A stretch of 64,000 nucleotides of DNA from positions 2,790,001-2,854,000 of the forward strand of contig OW051472.1 of assembly GCA_932521025.1 (NCBI GenBank), in the 5' to 3' direction. Under the pieces are notes generated by a model. It searched no databases. It saw only the letters and a list, made by a program, of their open reading frames with translations, and was not told where the DNA came from. The stretch comes from Oscheius onirici (taxonomy: Eukaryota; Nematoda; Chromadorea; Rhabditida; Rhabditidae). Positions 18,701-30,923 of this stretch are shown here, piece after piece (positions within the stretch are counted from its first letter, which is position 1; each line of letters begins with the position of its first letter). The translations under genes were made by a program, and so were the position numbers.

Positions 18701-19036
18701 CATCTAGTCTCTTACCGTAATTCAATTTTACAGAGATCTCTGACGATGAGCTGTGGGGAGAATTGAGCCGAAATCAACCAAAGGTTGTCTATGATCTGAA
18801 TGGACGGACTGTCACTACGAGGGAGAGTATTTCCGTCACGGGATATCTTCAAGTAAGAGAGACTGAGAAACCTTTCGAGAAAAAAATTCCAGCTCTCCCG
18901 CGTCTTCTCGCGCAACGCGCTCTTCATCGACAAGATGTGTCGCTACGGGTTCCCGATCATCTTCTTCGTCTGGAACGTCTGGTATTGGTGGTACTACCTG
19001 GTAGTCAATGGCGATTCGGCCATCTTTGCAGGCTGA
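15733..19036 (+). CDS. Cys-loop ligand-gated anion channel subunit (GluCl/glycine-like)
   Basis: 544-residue pentameric channel subunit. Exons: 15733-15749, 15791-15853, 15893-15989, 16032-16143, 16183-16374, 17205-17366, 17407-17591, 17631-17697, 17739-17771, 17809-17895, 17936-18070, 18109-18216, 18545-18658, 18734-18852, 18893-19036; the sum is a multiple of three. A signal peptide (MLILIGFLSTLLSVTG) is followed by the ligand-binding domain with the canonical Cys loop, two cysteines 13 residues apart around FYPMD (about residues 140-154). M1 follows SRSIGYNLVQSYIPTG. The PAR motif before M2 (VPARVTLSFTTLVSLTTL) is the signature of anion selectivity. M3 is YGVCMLFVFLALLEFA, then a long polar loop, and M4 ends WYWWYYLVV. 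The ligand cannot be assigned. The 830-bp intron 5 is unusually long, and the intron at 18217-18544 holds a tRNA-like element. Confidence 0.9.
16428..16498 (+). other. G-rich tract in channel intron 5
   Basis: Runs of 3 to 10 Gs recur within about 70 bases on the plus strand, including a ten-G block near 16450-16459. The pattern satisfies the usual G-quadruplex spacing by eye. It lies in the transcribed strand sense of the channel gene. Confidence 0.55.
18256..18470. mobile_element. Palindromic tRNA-like element, copy 4 (internally deleted), in a channel intron
   Basis: The left outer arm (atcgtcatcgtgatcagcgt) and the reverse B-box side (ggcggggatcaaaaacc) are present. The middle of the palindrome is missing, so the copy runs into a forward unit (gttaccattgttgcttggaa .. 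gttcgcattccgc) and right arm (tgaacacgctcctgatgcc). Confidence 0.75.
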
Positions 19037-19236
19037 AAACCAGTCCCTGTCATCTTGTGATCTCCGTTCCTTTATGGGTACATAAAATAATAAACTATCT
19101 ACGGAAAATATTTATTGACCCATCTTGCACACAAGTTCACGAACCTCTTTTTCTGTCAGCATCACATTTTTGTCTACAAATCTCACAAATAAATGGCATT
19201 TTAGTGATCGCGGGGATCAGTCGGAATGTCTCTGAA

Positions 19237-22200
19237 CTACACAATTTCATTTTCGATGACTGCTATTCGGTCCAGCAGGGGCTCGTCTTTGCTGTTGAAC
19301 TCGGTCACCATTACTCGGCTCTGGGAAGAGGCTGTGCGGGTTCGACAGGAGATCCGGTTACCGGTCCAGGAGGCGGTCGACGGAGAGCGGACACTCTGAA
19401 AATGAACCGGTTTGAGTGAAAAGAGGATAGCAAGTGTGGATTTTGGGCGAAATATTAAAGCAAAAATGATTTTGGACATTAGCATCGTAGTCAGCGTAGT
19501 AGAAAACCCTAGAAGACTAAAAACAAAAATATTTTTATTCGACGGGGATTGAACCAGGAACCCTTTGGTGGCGTGCGGTTTCCAAGCAATGATGCTAACC
19601 ACTACACTATGAGTGCAAAAGTCGTACCCGTATCGTCTCGGAACATTACTTGCTTTCGTGGCCGAGTGGTTTGCATCGTTGCTTGGAAATCTAATGCGGC
19701 CGAGGGTTGTTGGTTCGATTCCGCCACGTTCAAAACATTTTTAATAATTGTTTTCCGACGTTTTTGACTACGCGGAACACGATTACACCATTGAAACCGA
19801 TAAGAAATGCTCAGAAAACTGTTTTACAGGTTTTTCTTGTTAGTAAACAACAAAAGCAAAAACTGTTAGAGCACTCACTTTACTCACTTTCCGATGGGCC
19901 TCTACAGCCGCACAGAGAGATCCGCTTCTCATTTCGCTCAAAACCAAGTTGAAGGCTCGGGTCAAATTGTCATGAACCTCCATTTTTGTGTACGGAGCAG
20001 GTTGGATACTGAAACGTTTTCAATTTTTTGGGGAGACTCAACAAACCTCAAAGAGTGTTTGACAATAATGTCTACAACTTTCGTCCTGATACTTTTCCAC
20101 TGGTTTGGAGTGAAGTGAAGACTCCTGTTGAAGTTTTCCTCTCCCAGTCTTCTGCCCAGTTCTCTCAGCTTCTCGCCCCTGCTGGACGAGGCAAACCATT
20201 TGAGAACCTGCTCCAAGAAGACGCCCACATTTTCGCCGTCAGTCTTTTCTCCAGAAACTGCTAGTCGGAGTTCCGGGTATTCTTCGAAGAGCTGAGAAGA
20301 TTTAAATAATTTGTTTTGACTTTTGACTTACAGTATTGAGGACAGTTTCCCCGACTGCCGTCTTACTGCTGACAACTCGTCTGTGAACAAATTCGGCTAC
20401 TTCGGGCTTGACTGTGTGTCCTTTGAAAGAGTTGGTCAAGCTCAGAGTGGAGAAGCCTCCTTTGCCCTGAAACATTTAGGATAAGATATATTGAGAGGCC
20501 GATCCTACCTGATTATTCGTCGGTAACTGATAGAATATCAGCCAGTTCGTGGCACTATGAAGAACCAGCAAAAGATTGGAAGCGTCCGTCAAATAGTACG
20601 AATTCATGTAGCGCTCGACCTGTCCCTCTCCTTCGCTGAAATATCAACTATTCTGAAAAAATAATGATCAAACGTACTCGACAGTGTCCCCGTAGCCCAA
20701 AAGCTCCAGCAGGATGGTATTGAACATGTAAAGGGTGTTGCAGATGATGAACTTGAAGTTGAGAAGCTGAAAAGGAGTGATTATCAATCATACTAAACTC
20801 TTACCGAAAGTCTCAAAGGAACGTTCCTTCTCGTGTTGGCGTTGATCTGCTGATGCCCGACAGTCCTCTGATTGCAGACTTTCTGAATCGTCCGGACAGT
20901 CAGGAATCCGATTATGATGATGGGACACGGAGCACGGAAGATCAGATCGGGGAAGAAGTGGACGACTGAAAAACATTGAGATTTGAAAATTGCTAGACTT
21001 GTTTTCCGTGAAAATGTATAGAACAGAGGTGAATGCTGATCAAACAATTGAGCAATAATGCTTTTTGACATCAGCATCGTGATCAGCGTAGTCCAAAATC
21101 ATAAAAAACTAAAAGCAAAAACATTTCTCTTCGGCGGGTATCGAACCAGGAACCCTCTGTTGGCGTTTGGTTTCCAAGCAACGATGCTAGCCACTAGGCT
21201 ATGAGCGCAGAAGTCACAACCGTATCGTCTCAGAACATATTTGCTTTCGTGGCCGAGTGGTTAGCATCGTTGCTTGGAAATCTAACGCCGCCGAGGATTG
21301 TTGGTTCGATTCCGCCAAGGTCAAAACTTTTTTGCAAAATGCATTCCGATTTTTTTGACTACGCGGATACGATTACACCATCTAAACCAATGTGAAATGC
21401 CCAGAAAGCTGAGTTTTTTTTTAACTCTGCCTTTTGCGAATCCTCTATCTCGCTTCCGCACTCACTGAATGTGTAGAATCTGTGAGTAGAATCCTCGTAT
21501 GGCTTCAAAAGCGTGTAAAACTTGAAACTCTTCTCATCGGAAGTCATTTCAAAGCACGGCACAAGCTGTCGCTCAAAAGGAACCGGCAGCAGATTGATGA
21601 CAAAGGCACTGAAGACAATACCCAAACAGATCCACCAGACCCCAAATTTGGCTTTTCTGGTTCTTTGCTCGAGAGGCTTCGTCACAGCAAAATATCTGAA
21701 TTGGTTTTTTTTGGAACAGTCGCATGATGTTTACCTCTCAATGGTGATGGCCACAGCCTGCCAGATGGTACAAGAGACACAGAAGGAGGCAAATGGCTGG
21801 AAGACGAACAAGATGTACGACATCGGACCGTAGCTTGGAGGCATTCCGTAAATCAGCGAAGGGATACTGTAGGTGGCTGAAATGGTCCTTGAAAAACAGA
21901 AAGATCAAAACTAACCAAGACAGCAGATGAGATAGAAAGAGTCCCATATGCAGATCATTGCCAGATGAACTGACAGTCGCTTTGAGAAGTGACGAGCCGT
22001 CAAAATCTGTAAGTTTATACTGTAAAAAAACACTAAAAAGATGGCTACCTGGAAGAGAAGAAGAGTGCTGCCAATGAGTCCCAAGATGACTAAGATCATT
22101 GTCAGAATTCCATTGTACTTCCAACTGAACTTGAATTGGTTTGGAATAGTTCAAAGGACCCACCTAAAGGTCCGATAGTCGGCAAAGCATTTCATCAGTG

Positions 22201-22303
22201 GAACTGCTACTTTTGCAAAAGAGCTGGTGTAGTAGATTTCGATGTCGAAACACCAGTCCATGTTGGGGAAGATGATAGTGGAGCCGTTTTCTGACCTCTC
22301 CAT
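19237..22303 (-). CDS. Seven-transmembrane receptor, FMRFamide/neuropeptide-type GPCR
   Basis: Rhodopsin-type receptor of 571 residues. Exons read downward: 22303-22164, 22124-22049, 22006-21916, 21876-21735, 21695-21466, 20965-20805, 20766-20678, 20635-20509, 20466-20332, 20291-20047, 20008-19888, 19395-19237; the sum is a multiple of three. TM1 is ILTMILVILGLIGSTLLLF, TM2 begins SVHLAMICIWDSFYLICC, and TM3 ends with an ERY triplet (VAITIERYFAVTKPL), the DRY equivalent. TM4 is VWWICLGIVFSAFVI, TM5 is RAPCPIIIIGFLTV, and the TM7 region reads ATNWLIFYQLP. The ERYFAV..P signature suits nematode FRPR-type peptide receptors; the ligand is unknown. The C-terminal tail of roughly 190 residues is long. 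The start could instead be 22396, but that stretch looks like leader. Two introns carry tRNA-like elements. Confidence 0.82.
19470..19790. mobile_element. Palindromic tRNA-like element, copy 5, in the last GPCR intron
   Basis: Complete copy. Left arm tttggacattagcatcgtag; reverse unit at about 19541-19611 (gacggggattgaaccaggaa .. gctaaccactacactatgag); forward unit at about 19654-19729 (tttcgtggccgagtggtttg .. tgttggttcgattccgcca); right arm cgcggaacacgattacacca. Closely similar to copy 6 in the same gene. Confidence 0.9.
21063..21380. mobile_element. Palindromic tRNA-like element, copy 6, in a GPCR intron
   Basis: Complete copy. Left arm tttttgacatcagcatcgtg; reverse unit at about 21134-21208 (ggcgggtatcgaaccaggaa .. 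gctagccactaggctatgag); forward unit at about 21243-21319 (tttcgtggccgagtggttag .. tgttggttcgattccgcca); right arm acgcggatacgattacacca. The unit has intact A-box-like and B-box-like sequences on both strands. Confidence 0.92.
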
Positions 22304-25300
22304 CTTGAAGTTTGTCTTGTGGTTGGGAGGGAAAGGAGGAACAAGTGACGAGAGAGAGGAGCAACTGTCGGGCGAAGCATATAAGCGATAAAACATAAAT
22401 AATAGAGGCTGCTCTAATTGCCGCTCTCAGTCTTCAACAGCGCAAATGACCAGGAAATTGGGAGTGTATGATGGGCAGAGAGAATATTTTCAATGAAGAG
22501 TAAAATCGAAAACATCTTTTTCACTCGACTCTGCTTGTGTACCGACAATAATCAAGGTGTGGCGGTAATCTAATTGTCTTGGCCTCTTGTTAGAGCAAAC
22601 ACGAGAAAAAACAATTGAGGGCTATCTATAGAATGTTTACTTCTTTTGTGCAAAAAATCGGATCAAGAGAGGATTTTTGGTTCCGAAATTGGCTTTTTTG
22701 TAGGTCCCAACAAGTAAAGAAATAGTCCGGGAATTTTTTGAATGAGACTTGATAAGTTTCTGACAATGAGCATGATTAATAGAGGCTGGCTAGACTTGTA
22801 ACAACAAAACAATCATCGTTTTTCAGCTGGTGAACAGAAACAATGTAAATAGATGATGAATCGTCGTGTCTCGACGATATCTCGTGTTCAAGACTACAAA
22901 ATGTTAGAATTATTTCGTTCCCGAGTCTCTGAGAGAATTCATGGTATTTATAGTCTTTTTTTACTGAAACTGTTGGCAGGATGGAATTGGAAGAGAAATA
23001 AGATAGGATTGAAGAAGGGCTCACAGCAAGGTAGAACAAATTGTAATCAAGTTGAACTGCGAAATGACTAGTGTTTTTGACAACATCTCCCGCGTGAGGC
23101 CATTGGGACAGAAAGAGATTGGAAGACACATTTCTATGCTTCGAAACGAAATTTTGACAAGAACAACATCGGTTTTTGTTCGGTTGCGTGCTCGTAGCTA
23201 ACCATAGAGATTTCCTGCTCAATTGGACACGAACGAAATTTTGGGTTCATCCACACGAGACTACTGTAGTAACAGACCCTTGTTTGTCATGTCAATGTGA
23301 CAAAATTTCCCAGGCGAAAGACTCTCAAGACCAAAAAGTAGGCGATCGGATCGAAAGATCCCAAGACCCGTGTGAATTCCACGATGAGAATGCTTTATAA
23401 TCTGGAAGAAATTAAAAATTCATTGAAAAATAGAGACAAAGTTCTCAGAGAAGCCGACGTCAGAGGACCTCCCCAAAACTTTCAACTTTGTCTCACTAAG
23501 TGAGAACGAGAGAATGAGGACTGGGACGTCATCGGCAGTCAGTTTATGACCCGACCAACAAATTACACTCTCTTTCAGTTTAAGCCTGGGCGGTCAGTCG
23601 ATCAAATTTTGTCGTGACTACGTCGGAATAGCGGACATAAAGCTGAGAATGAGAGAGGGGATAGTAGCGAGTAAATAGCCCGGTTTTATGGCAGAGAGTT
23701 GGCCGTTTAGAGACCTAAATTTCGAGAGATGGCAACTTTAGAAAGGGTTTTTTTGTTGTTAAAACTAGTGTTTTGTAGTATCACAAGAATTCTTTCAACT
23801 TTTGCCTCATACAGATTGTCCCAGGACTAGACTAAAACCACTGGATACAACTTGATCGGGTTATTTCTCCCGTTCCATTTTGATGAGCATAAGCAACTCG
23901 AAGTCAAGATAACCATAAGAAAAGTTAAGCTCTTCTTACGAGAACTACTCAAAATTGGTTGGATTTCAATATTATTGAATGCGAGAAGTCTCTAGAGATT
24001 CTAGAAAGTGAAAGCGAAAAGATGTGTATAAAAATGTGTATAAAGACTGTCGGAAGTAGCAGAATTTTTGAAAGATCAATCAACCCAGACCCAATACAGT
24101 GAGAAACAAGCGATACTGCAGCCTCTAATGACAGTTCTGGAGCGGGTCATTGAGAACAAGTTCCCACCATCATGCCAACCAAAGAGTTAACTCTCCCACG
24201 GCGGGCAAAAAGCCTTCGTGGAATCAACTCGTGGTTCCTTGCACTTAGCCTGACAAATTTGGTAGAGGAACTGAACATTTTAAAAGTTCAAAAGTGTCAA
24301 TAAAGGTAGCAGGAAAGTGTCTGTTTTATTACAAGGCGATTTTTGAATTCCAAAGAGACCGAAAAGGTTGTTCATTGTTCTGTCTAGTCTAACGAACCAA
24401 CCACAAGTTCATCAGCACCCAAAACCAAAATTTGGGATGAACCTGGGGTTCGGCTGGGCTGAAATTGGATTCACGCCTGGCGGTCACTAATTTGCGAAAT
24501 GCACACGGAGAAGACTCCTTCTAGACGAACATCTCTTTCGTATTCTCTCTCTTCTCAAGGGAGCCAAAAAAGAACACTATCCAATCTGATGTTCTCTGGA
24601 CTGGAGCAGATAGAGAGACGGAGGAAATGAACAGGATTGCAGGAGGGAAGAAATCTAGTAACAAGGACGATAGTTCTCGACTTTCTTCGATTCTAGGACA
24701 AGCTCAAAAAGAGCGGTCTGTTTCAACTGAAAATGTCTAAAAATTTGAATGTCAACAGCCTTTGTTAGAGGATGGTGAACCTGTCTCGGAAATGACGACG
24801 GTGTGAAAACAGATTACGAGGACTCTTAGGATCAGAAAAAGACCGTCCTATGGACATTCTTCTAAAATCAGTACTTCGCCTCGGTCCAAAGCATGGCTCT
24901 AACCTAATTCTTCTCACGGCACAGCTAAATGGACTTGGTCATCGGGGAAAATTAGCGAGCTCACAGACAGGTTTCCTTCCTAGACCAGAAAAATAAGAGT
25001 TCCGAAAGTTTAAATGTAAAGAATCTTTGTCATTCTGCTAGGGATCAAAGTCGATTGACCCACCTTTACTCGACTTTCACGAAATCTGACGACAGTAGCC
25101 AATTAGGAGCAGGCAGTGCTACGCCATTATGAATTCTGACACGCGAATGATGTATATTTCTCTCTTCGTGTCAAAGACTGAGAACACATAGACCGGAACG
25201 GCTGTAGAGAGCTTTGAAGAGGAAGGAAACAAATTTGTATTACTCTGGTCTTTTGGGTTAGGATACGAGTAGAGGTGCCAGTTGGAAACACGTCTCTAGG

Positions 25301-27228
25301 CTACCGAACGATGGGTGACCGGGTATGGGAAGAGTGGAGAGGAAAAGATCAGGATCAGAAGCCCATCATCAGGAAAAATGTCAGAATTTCCAGAAGAACT
25401 CTGATGCTATCTAATTCTTACAGACTATGCTCCGATAACTTGACTACCAAATACCATGAGTTTGGATATAGGAGGAGAGAGCGAGAGACTCTGCTCTGAC
25501 TTCCAGAAAGTCTATGAATTTTTCTGGGTCTACTAGATCATGCCCTGATTACTAGACGAGCGTCTACAGATCCAGACTCTCTAGGAGCTGAAGAGTTGAA
25601 ACGGAATTGAACAAACGGAATTGAACAAGAATGCTGGAAAAGAGGGCTCTGTTCTTTCTGGAAAGGCTAGAGTCAGGAATCAAGAGATCAGCACGATTTA
25701 GAAAAATTAGAAACCAATAGATTCTAGAAGAATCAGTCTGGAAACTCTCCTCTAAAAAAGCGAACTCCCTTTATATGGGCTCCCCAGCAGCCAGTTGGGA
25801 AGAAGTGCAAATGCAATTGGAAATAGGAAGGAATGGCGGATCCAAAGAGTCTGGACGGAGCCAAAGTGAACCTCGAAATGATGCTAGATCATCGCGGGAG
25901 AGATCTTCTAAAGAGCGAAGTATGGGCGTCGACCCGAGAATAGAATCAGGGGCGTGGGAACGGAGATATTTCGGTGTGCGCAGAGCAGAGGGTAACACGC
26001 CATCGCCTCGAGCAAAAAGTAGGTTTTTTGGGGGGACATGCAAGTGAGCTTCCGCTATCAGAGAATCAGTCTTTCTGTTCCTTTGCGCGTCAATTGGTCA
26101 ACATCCGGAAATTGGTGAGGAAGACGGCTGTCGTCAAGAAGAGACTTATGATCACGGACAGGTGCCCGACAGAGCCGGGGTAAAAGAATAATGGGAATGA
26201 GAAGAGCAGGAAATTGAAGAGGCTAATGGATGATGTGATACCGAAAGTCTCTGTACGAATGAGCTCTTCCCACACTCCTACTCTCACCGATTAGTTATCC
26301 CGAGTGATGATCAAAATATGCCTGAAATCTTGAGGGAGCAGAAGGACAAGCAAGTGCTCTGCTTCAATCATTTGCATACGGAAAGAGGATTATTCGGCAG
26401 ACTCGATAATTGTTTTCAGAGTGCTAAAGAAGAGGAGAAGAGAGTTTCTTTGCCAGAGTTTATATATGGAAGAGAAGGAATGCCGAATAATGACAGTTGC
26501 ATCATTGTATTTAGTTGAGGGGAAAAAGAAACGCACTTAAACAAATTCCAGGTGTCAAGACCCAAAAGAGGTATAAAATCAGAATTCTTCCTTTTTAGTC
26601 AAGACCTAACCTCGGCGAGTCTGCAGAGTTTCTAGATAGATCAGACCTCCCGAACGTTAGCCAAAGAGAGTACGAAAATGACTAGACTGGCTGCTTCGAA
26701 CCCTAAATTTAGTGATCCAGTTTGTTGAGACAGATGCTTTGAATGCAACGAAAACACAGGTGGAATTTAGTAGAAACATATTTAGATTGTCTGTCTACGT
26801 CGACTGTCACCACCCCCTGGTGGTTTAAGTGACACTTATCAAGCGATTCTCGCTAGGGTGGCTCTTCTAGCTTCTTTCCAATTATTCTGGTCCCACAACA
26901 AGAATGGCTTGTTGTCGACTCTTCGACCGTCTTCCCATCTCGTGAGTTGTCGTCCGGGCCGTCGTTTTCCTACAAGCGGCGTCCATTCTGTGCATGCTCA
27001 TAATAGTCAAAAAAACTTTTGTTCTGGGAGAGCGGCTCTTACCGCTTGTATTTCGGTCGAAATCGAAAATAAAATGCATAAAATTATAGCTCCGTGAATG
27101 GCGAGTTTTTCTCTACAAGACCCATATGATAACTCATACTCGAAAAAAAATCTGCGGCTCTAGTGTTGTGTGCAAATGTCCAAGTCATGACTGATCTATT
27201 TTAAATTGCTCCCAAGTATGTGTGTGTG
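22304..27228. other. Gene-poor block of about 4.9 kb, purine-rich on the plus strand in part
   Basis: No exon chain with matching phases was found on either strand. The frames at 22776-23222 (-), 25275-25499 and 25775-26047 have no domain, signal or membrane features, and the last is open on both strands. From about 24500 to 26500 the plus strand is visibly rich in A and G. A short TG repeat lies at about 27220-27234. Confidence 0.4.
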
Positions 27229-27640
27229 TGTGTCTGTCTGAAGCTCTAATTGAGGATAAGAAGGGGAGCTTTGTGTGCACAAATTAGTTTTTAACAAGTC
27301 GCGACAGGAAAATCAAGTGCGCGAAGGATTCTAACGACTTTGATAGTTTCTTTGGAGGGACAGGGGGTGACTGGAGCAGAGTGACAAAGGGACAGTAGGA
27401 CTCACTAAAGCTAGGAACGAGCCGGGCGATCCGTTCAGGTCCTACATTTTGAAATTAGGCTTGGGAGAGAGCGGGTTCCAATATAATTTCGGTAGTTTCT
27501 TTGGAGGGCCAAGGCGAGTGACTGGAGGAGAGTAGCAAAGGAGATTGAAAGGGAAACCACTAATAGGGCTCCGTGACAGAGCGAAGTCATGAACTTCTAC
27601 TTTAGCCCTGAAAGGGCGTTGCCAACCTTGTCCCCTGAAA
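27229..27640 (-). repeat. Dispersed repeat family B, reverse-orientation copy
   Basis: This is the reverse complement of the sequence at 55985-56425. It begins with ctgaagctctaattgaggat and ends with cgttgccaacctt, and both ends match the other copy. It includes two internal segments starting gatagtttctttggagg (about 27341 and 27491). No coding capacity is seen. Confidence 0.7.
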
Positions 27641-27879
27641 AGTTCTTACTTGTTCTGGATTCCTCTCGAACTAGAATCTAGATAGAATCTGACTTGTCTT
27701 TACTTGTTCACAGTCACGGACAGACGGACGGGAATCAGTAGTTTATAAAGTCTGGACAACCTACTTTAGACTGAACTAGCTCATAAATTTGTCGTCGATG
27801 GCAAGGAAACTGTTCATTTTACAAAAAAAAACTATCATTACACGATACGCATTGAATGAATACCACTCCAGTGCCTCTT

Positions 27880-28183
27880 CTACTCATTCCGACAGCGGCA
27901 CACATTACAGTGACATTCTCTTCCGATCGGAGCTGAAAATCTCCTTTTTTATTCATAATCCCTTTTCTCCTACCTGTACAGCTACGATTGTGCTTGGACA
28001 TTTCACAAGAAAAGCCGCCATTCACACATGATTCTGAACATTTGAGTCCACAATAATTGTGAGCATGCTTGCAGTCACAGCTCCAGTCTTCAGTACAGCC
28101 TGAAACTAAATAATTGACATTTAGAATAAAAAAACTTGGTAAAACCCACCTCGACGTCTTCCTTGCAGGATTACAGGACGCAT
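27880..28183 (-). CDS. Small cysteine-rich protein (12 Cys), tentative model
   Basis: Exons 28183-28150, 28105-27974 and 27932-27880 give about 72 residues ending in TAG. Counting between cysteines, the spacing is 5, 1, 6, 3, 3, 6, 8, 7, 1, 2, 1, so twelve cysteines fall in about 58 residues. Joining the last exon adds four of these cysteines in frame and then a stop, which supports the join. This density suggests a disulfide-rich extracellular peptide or EGF/TIL-like fragment; I do not recognise a family. The first exon is short and basic and shows no signal peptide, so the true 5' end may lie further upstream. The model is weaker than those of its neighbours. Confidence 0.5.
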
Positions 28184-29254
28184 AGTTGTTGGTTAGCTGC
28201 AAAAGGTACTGGGTAATCAGTGCTTGTTTTCTACAAGATAAGCGACTGTTTTGAGGGTTGAGGAGAAACAACAGAGCCGATAAAAATTGAACAAGAGAAT
28301 TCCAGACGTTTTGTTAGGGAAACGAAAAGGAAAATGGAGCAGAAAAGCAGTACTACCGGTATTTTTCAGAGCATGGGTAAACACGGTTTTCTGTGCGTCA
28401 TTTTCCTGCGATGTTTGATATTTTCCGTGTAAAAAACTGCTATAACGTCGTGTGCGACAATTTAATTAGACGGACATGCAACGGTAGTTTTCTGGGAATT
28501 GTAGAGGCCACAACAAAAGCTTGATCTTCGGTTGTGTCTATCCTTCTGAGAGGCAACAAATCTCCCGATGGAAGAATGAGTATAACGGAAATGAGCGTTT
28601 CTTGATAGACGAGTCTCTGAAAAAGAGTCTTGAGAACTTGAGAAAGGGTGAAATGTCGGTCTGAAAAGTGGAAGAAAATACGTAGTAAACAACTGTCTAA
28701 AGTTTGCTTAAAAAATGTGCAGCAAAGCTCTCCGCGACGTATAGAAATACACATTTTCGAGGCAAATCAAGAAAAAAACAGCATAGGATCTATATCTCTG
28801 TTTACTCCGCCCAATGAAAATGTCACTGCTCTACCTTTCCCAGACCGAAATGCCTGAAGATGACAGAATGAATTCAACTAAAATGAACGTGACTGAAACA
28901 CTTGGTTTATATAGAGCTCGATTTGCGTCGAAGAAACGTGAGCAAGGCTTCCCTGAATTGCGGGCTAATGAACTTGAACCGATTAGTAATGTATGGACTA
29001 TCTTGAAAACAGAAGTTGCAATTAGGAAAAGTTTCGAGGAAAATGACGGTAGATTCGTCATTGCAGAGAGACAGACCAAAAAAATATAACTTTATTAGAA
29101 TTTCCTCTATTTTGTCACAAATTTATGAATTCAAAGAGAGTACCCGCACTGGTTATGCATTCAATCATAGCTAGGAATTAGGACTATTGTGTCTGAGATA
29201 AGCACCAAAAATAGAACCAAATTGAAAAGACTGTGGGTTGAATCGATCACGAGA
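28184..29254. other. Intergenic, no gene seen
   Basis: The plus frames at 28648-28857 and 28814-29089 have an odd composition but no domain or splice support. A tttatt at about 29090 reads AATAAA on the minus strand and could serve the PINCH gene, although it lies some 160 bases past the stop. Confidence 0.35.
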
Positions 29255-30923
29255 CTATTGCTGTGATCGTGCTCGAGAAGGGCTGACAGATTCTCGACGT
29301 CGCTGCTGAGTTTCCACGTCGCGATCCTTCAGACTGTCACTTATGCGCTTCTTCAGTTCTGTGGGGAAGCGGTCGTAGCAGCGTTTGCACGTCGGCTTCA
29401 TGTCAAACTCGTAGAATTTCGTTCTGAAAATTGTTGGACATTGAAAGCCGCTGTCAGACGATGGTCCTGTTTACTCTTTGGATAGCCGTCAAAGCTACAA
29501 TAATCTACCAAAATTTTAGGCCAAAGGTAAGATTAACCTACACTTTTGGACAGCTCTTATGACGGAAAAAACGTAAACTTCTATAATACAGTCTAGACTT
29601 TTGACTTCAGTGATTTTATACTCTAGATAAAACCTACTTCTGGTCCATTTTCTTGTCGCAGAACGAGCAGGAGAAGCACTTTATGCACCAGCTCTTGTGC
29701 AGTGCCTGGAAGACTTCACTGCCACAGGGCTCGTTGCACTTGAAGCACAAATTTCCGAAAAGCTGAAAGTTTGAATTATCCGCGACTCAAAATGACTGTT
29801 ACCTTGTGGTAGTGTTGATCACAATATGCCAGTCCTTTCCTCTCGTAGTGCCGATGTCCGAGGAAGGGTTTCTCGCAGACGGAACAGACAAAGTGCTGAA
29901 AGTTTTGATTTTTATGACAAAGAGTACTGTTACCTCAACATGCCAGTTCTTTCCAAGAGCCGTAACGACTCTCTCTTCGATCGGTCGATGACAGGCTCCG
30001 CATATAGGGATTCCCATGGTGTCGTGACAGCGGAGACAGTACAGTTCCCCTCCGACTTCTCGCGATTCTACTGTCAACTCGCATCTGAACGAAATGTGTT
30101 TTAATTGGCTCGAGAAAGTGCTTGGGAATGGGAAAGACATATAGTAGTACAAATTAATTTAAAACCTACTGGCAACGTTTGCACTTGAAGTGGTAGGGAT
30201 GGAAAGAGTCTCCGCGGAATTTGATGTGCTGACCGTCGTCGATCATGGCATTGCATTTGTGGCAGACGTAGCGTCCAGCTCCTGCTTTTTTCTCATCCTC
30301 GTTGCATTTGCGACACAATGCTCTGGAAGAGATGACAGTAAGTGCTTCTTCCAGTAAACTGTCTCGGTCTCTTTGTCAGTCTCTTTACCGTTCTGTCTCA
30401 TTCATTAGACCTACCTGCCAGCATTTCTGAGAAAACCAATGTCCGCCAACTCCTTGTGACAAATTTCGCAACAGAAGCAGTGAGGATGCCAGCTGGCGTT
30501 CATTGCCTTGATGACACGGCCGACGATGAATTCGTCTGCAAGTTTTGTGTCAAGCAACTTTCGTCAAAAGTAAACTCACTGCACTTTCCACAGCATGGGG
30601 CGTAAAGGACGTGGAAGTCGTGTTCACAGTACTTTCTGCCCTCGAATTCGAAATAAATTCCGTCTGGGAACGGCTCGAAGCACTGGGCGCACCTGAAATA
30701 GTTTTCTGAACGAGTGCAACTAATAACTTACACAAAACATTCGGTGTGCCAGACTTGACCGCTCGAATTGACCATCTGGTCTTGGACATTGAAGTGGTCA
30801 TTGCACCTGTACAGTTTTGGTTTTATCCCAGCTCAAAAAGTAATACCTGACACAGACGAGGTTCTCAAAGCCCTCGGCCAGCTCACCGTTGATGTGCTGG
30901 TCCATGCCGTGGGAGCAGACCAT
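29255..30923 (-). CDS. unc-97: PINCH / UNC-97 LIM-domain adaptor
   Basis: Five-LIM adaptor of 358 residues that links integrin-linked kinase to integrin attachment sites (muscle dense bodies in nematodes). Exons: 30923-30847, 30806-30732, 30692-30580, 30535-30415, 30322-30170, 30084-29934, 29895-29803, 29762-29638, 29423-29255; the sum is a multiple of three. LIM1 contains [20 protein letters not shown] and [23 protein letters not shown]2 starts [22 protein letters not shown]3 has [21 protein letters not shown]4 has [19 protein letters not shown]5 has [14 protein letters not shown]. The tail is basic ([17 protein letters not shown]). The ATG directly follows a ttgttcag acceptor, so the message is either trans-spliced or has a 5'UTR exon. 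The ortholog call rests on family knowledge of UNC-97/LIMS1. Confidence 0.95.

Noticed and set aside
21243-21319. Forward tRNA-like unit read as a functional tRNA gene (Ser- or Glu-like)
   Set aside because: The anticodon arm does not fold into a clear 5-bp stem with a 7-base loop, the acceptor stem is not complementary, and the same unit recurs on both strands in seven palindromes. It is repeat-derived. I found no convincing true tRNA gene in the window.
22776-23222. 148-codon minus-strand frame
   Set aside because: Irregular composition, no recognisable domain and no flanking splice sites in phase.
25775-26047. Open frames of 90 codons on both strands at the same place
   Set aside because: Both are explained by a stop-poor, purine-rich stretch. 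There are no splice partners, domains or signal peptide on either strand.
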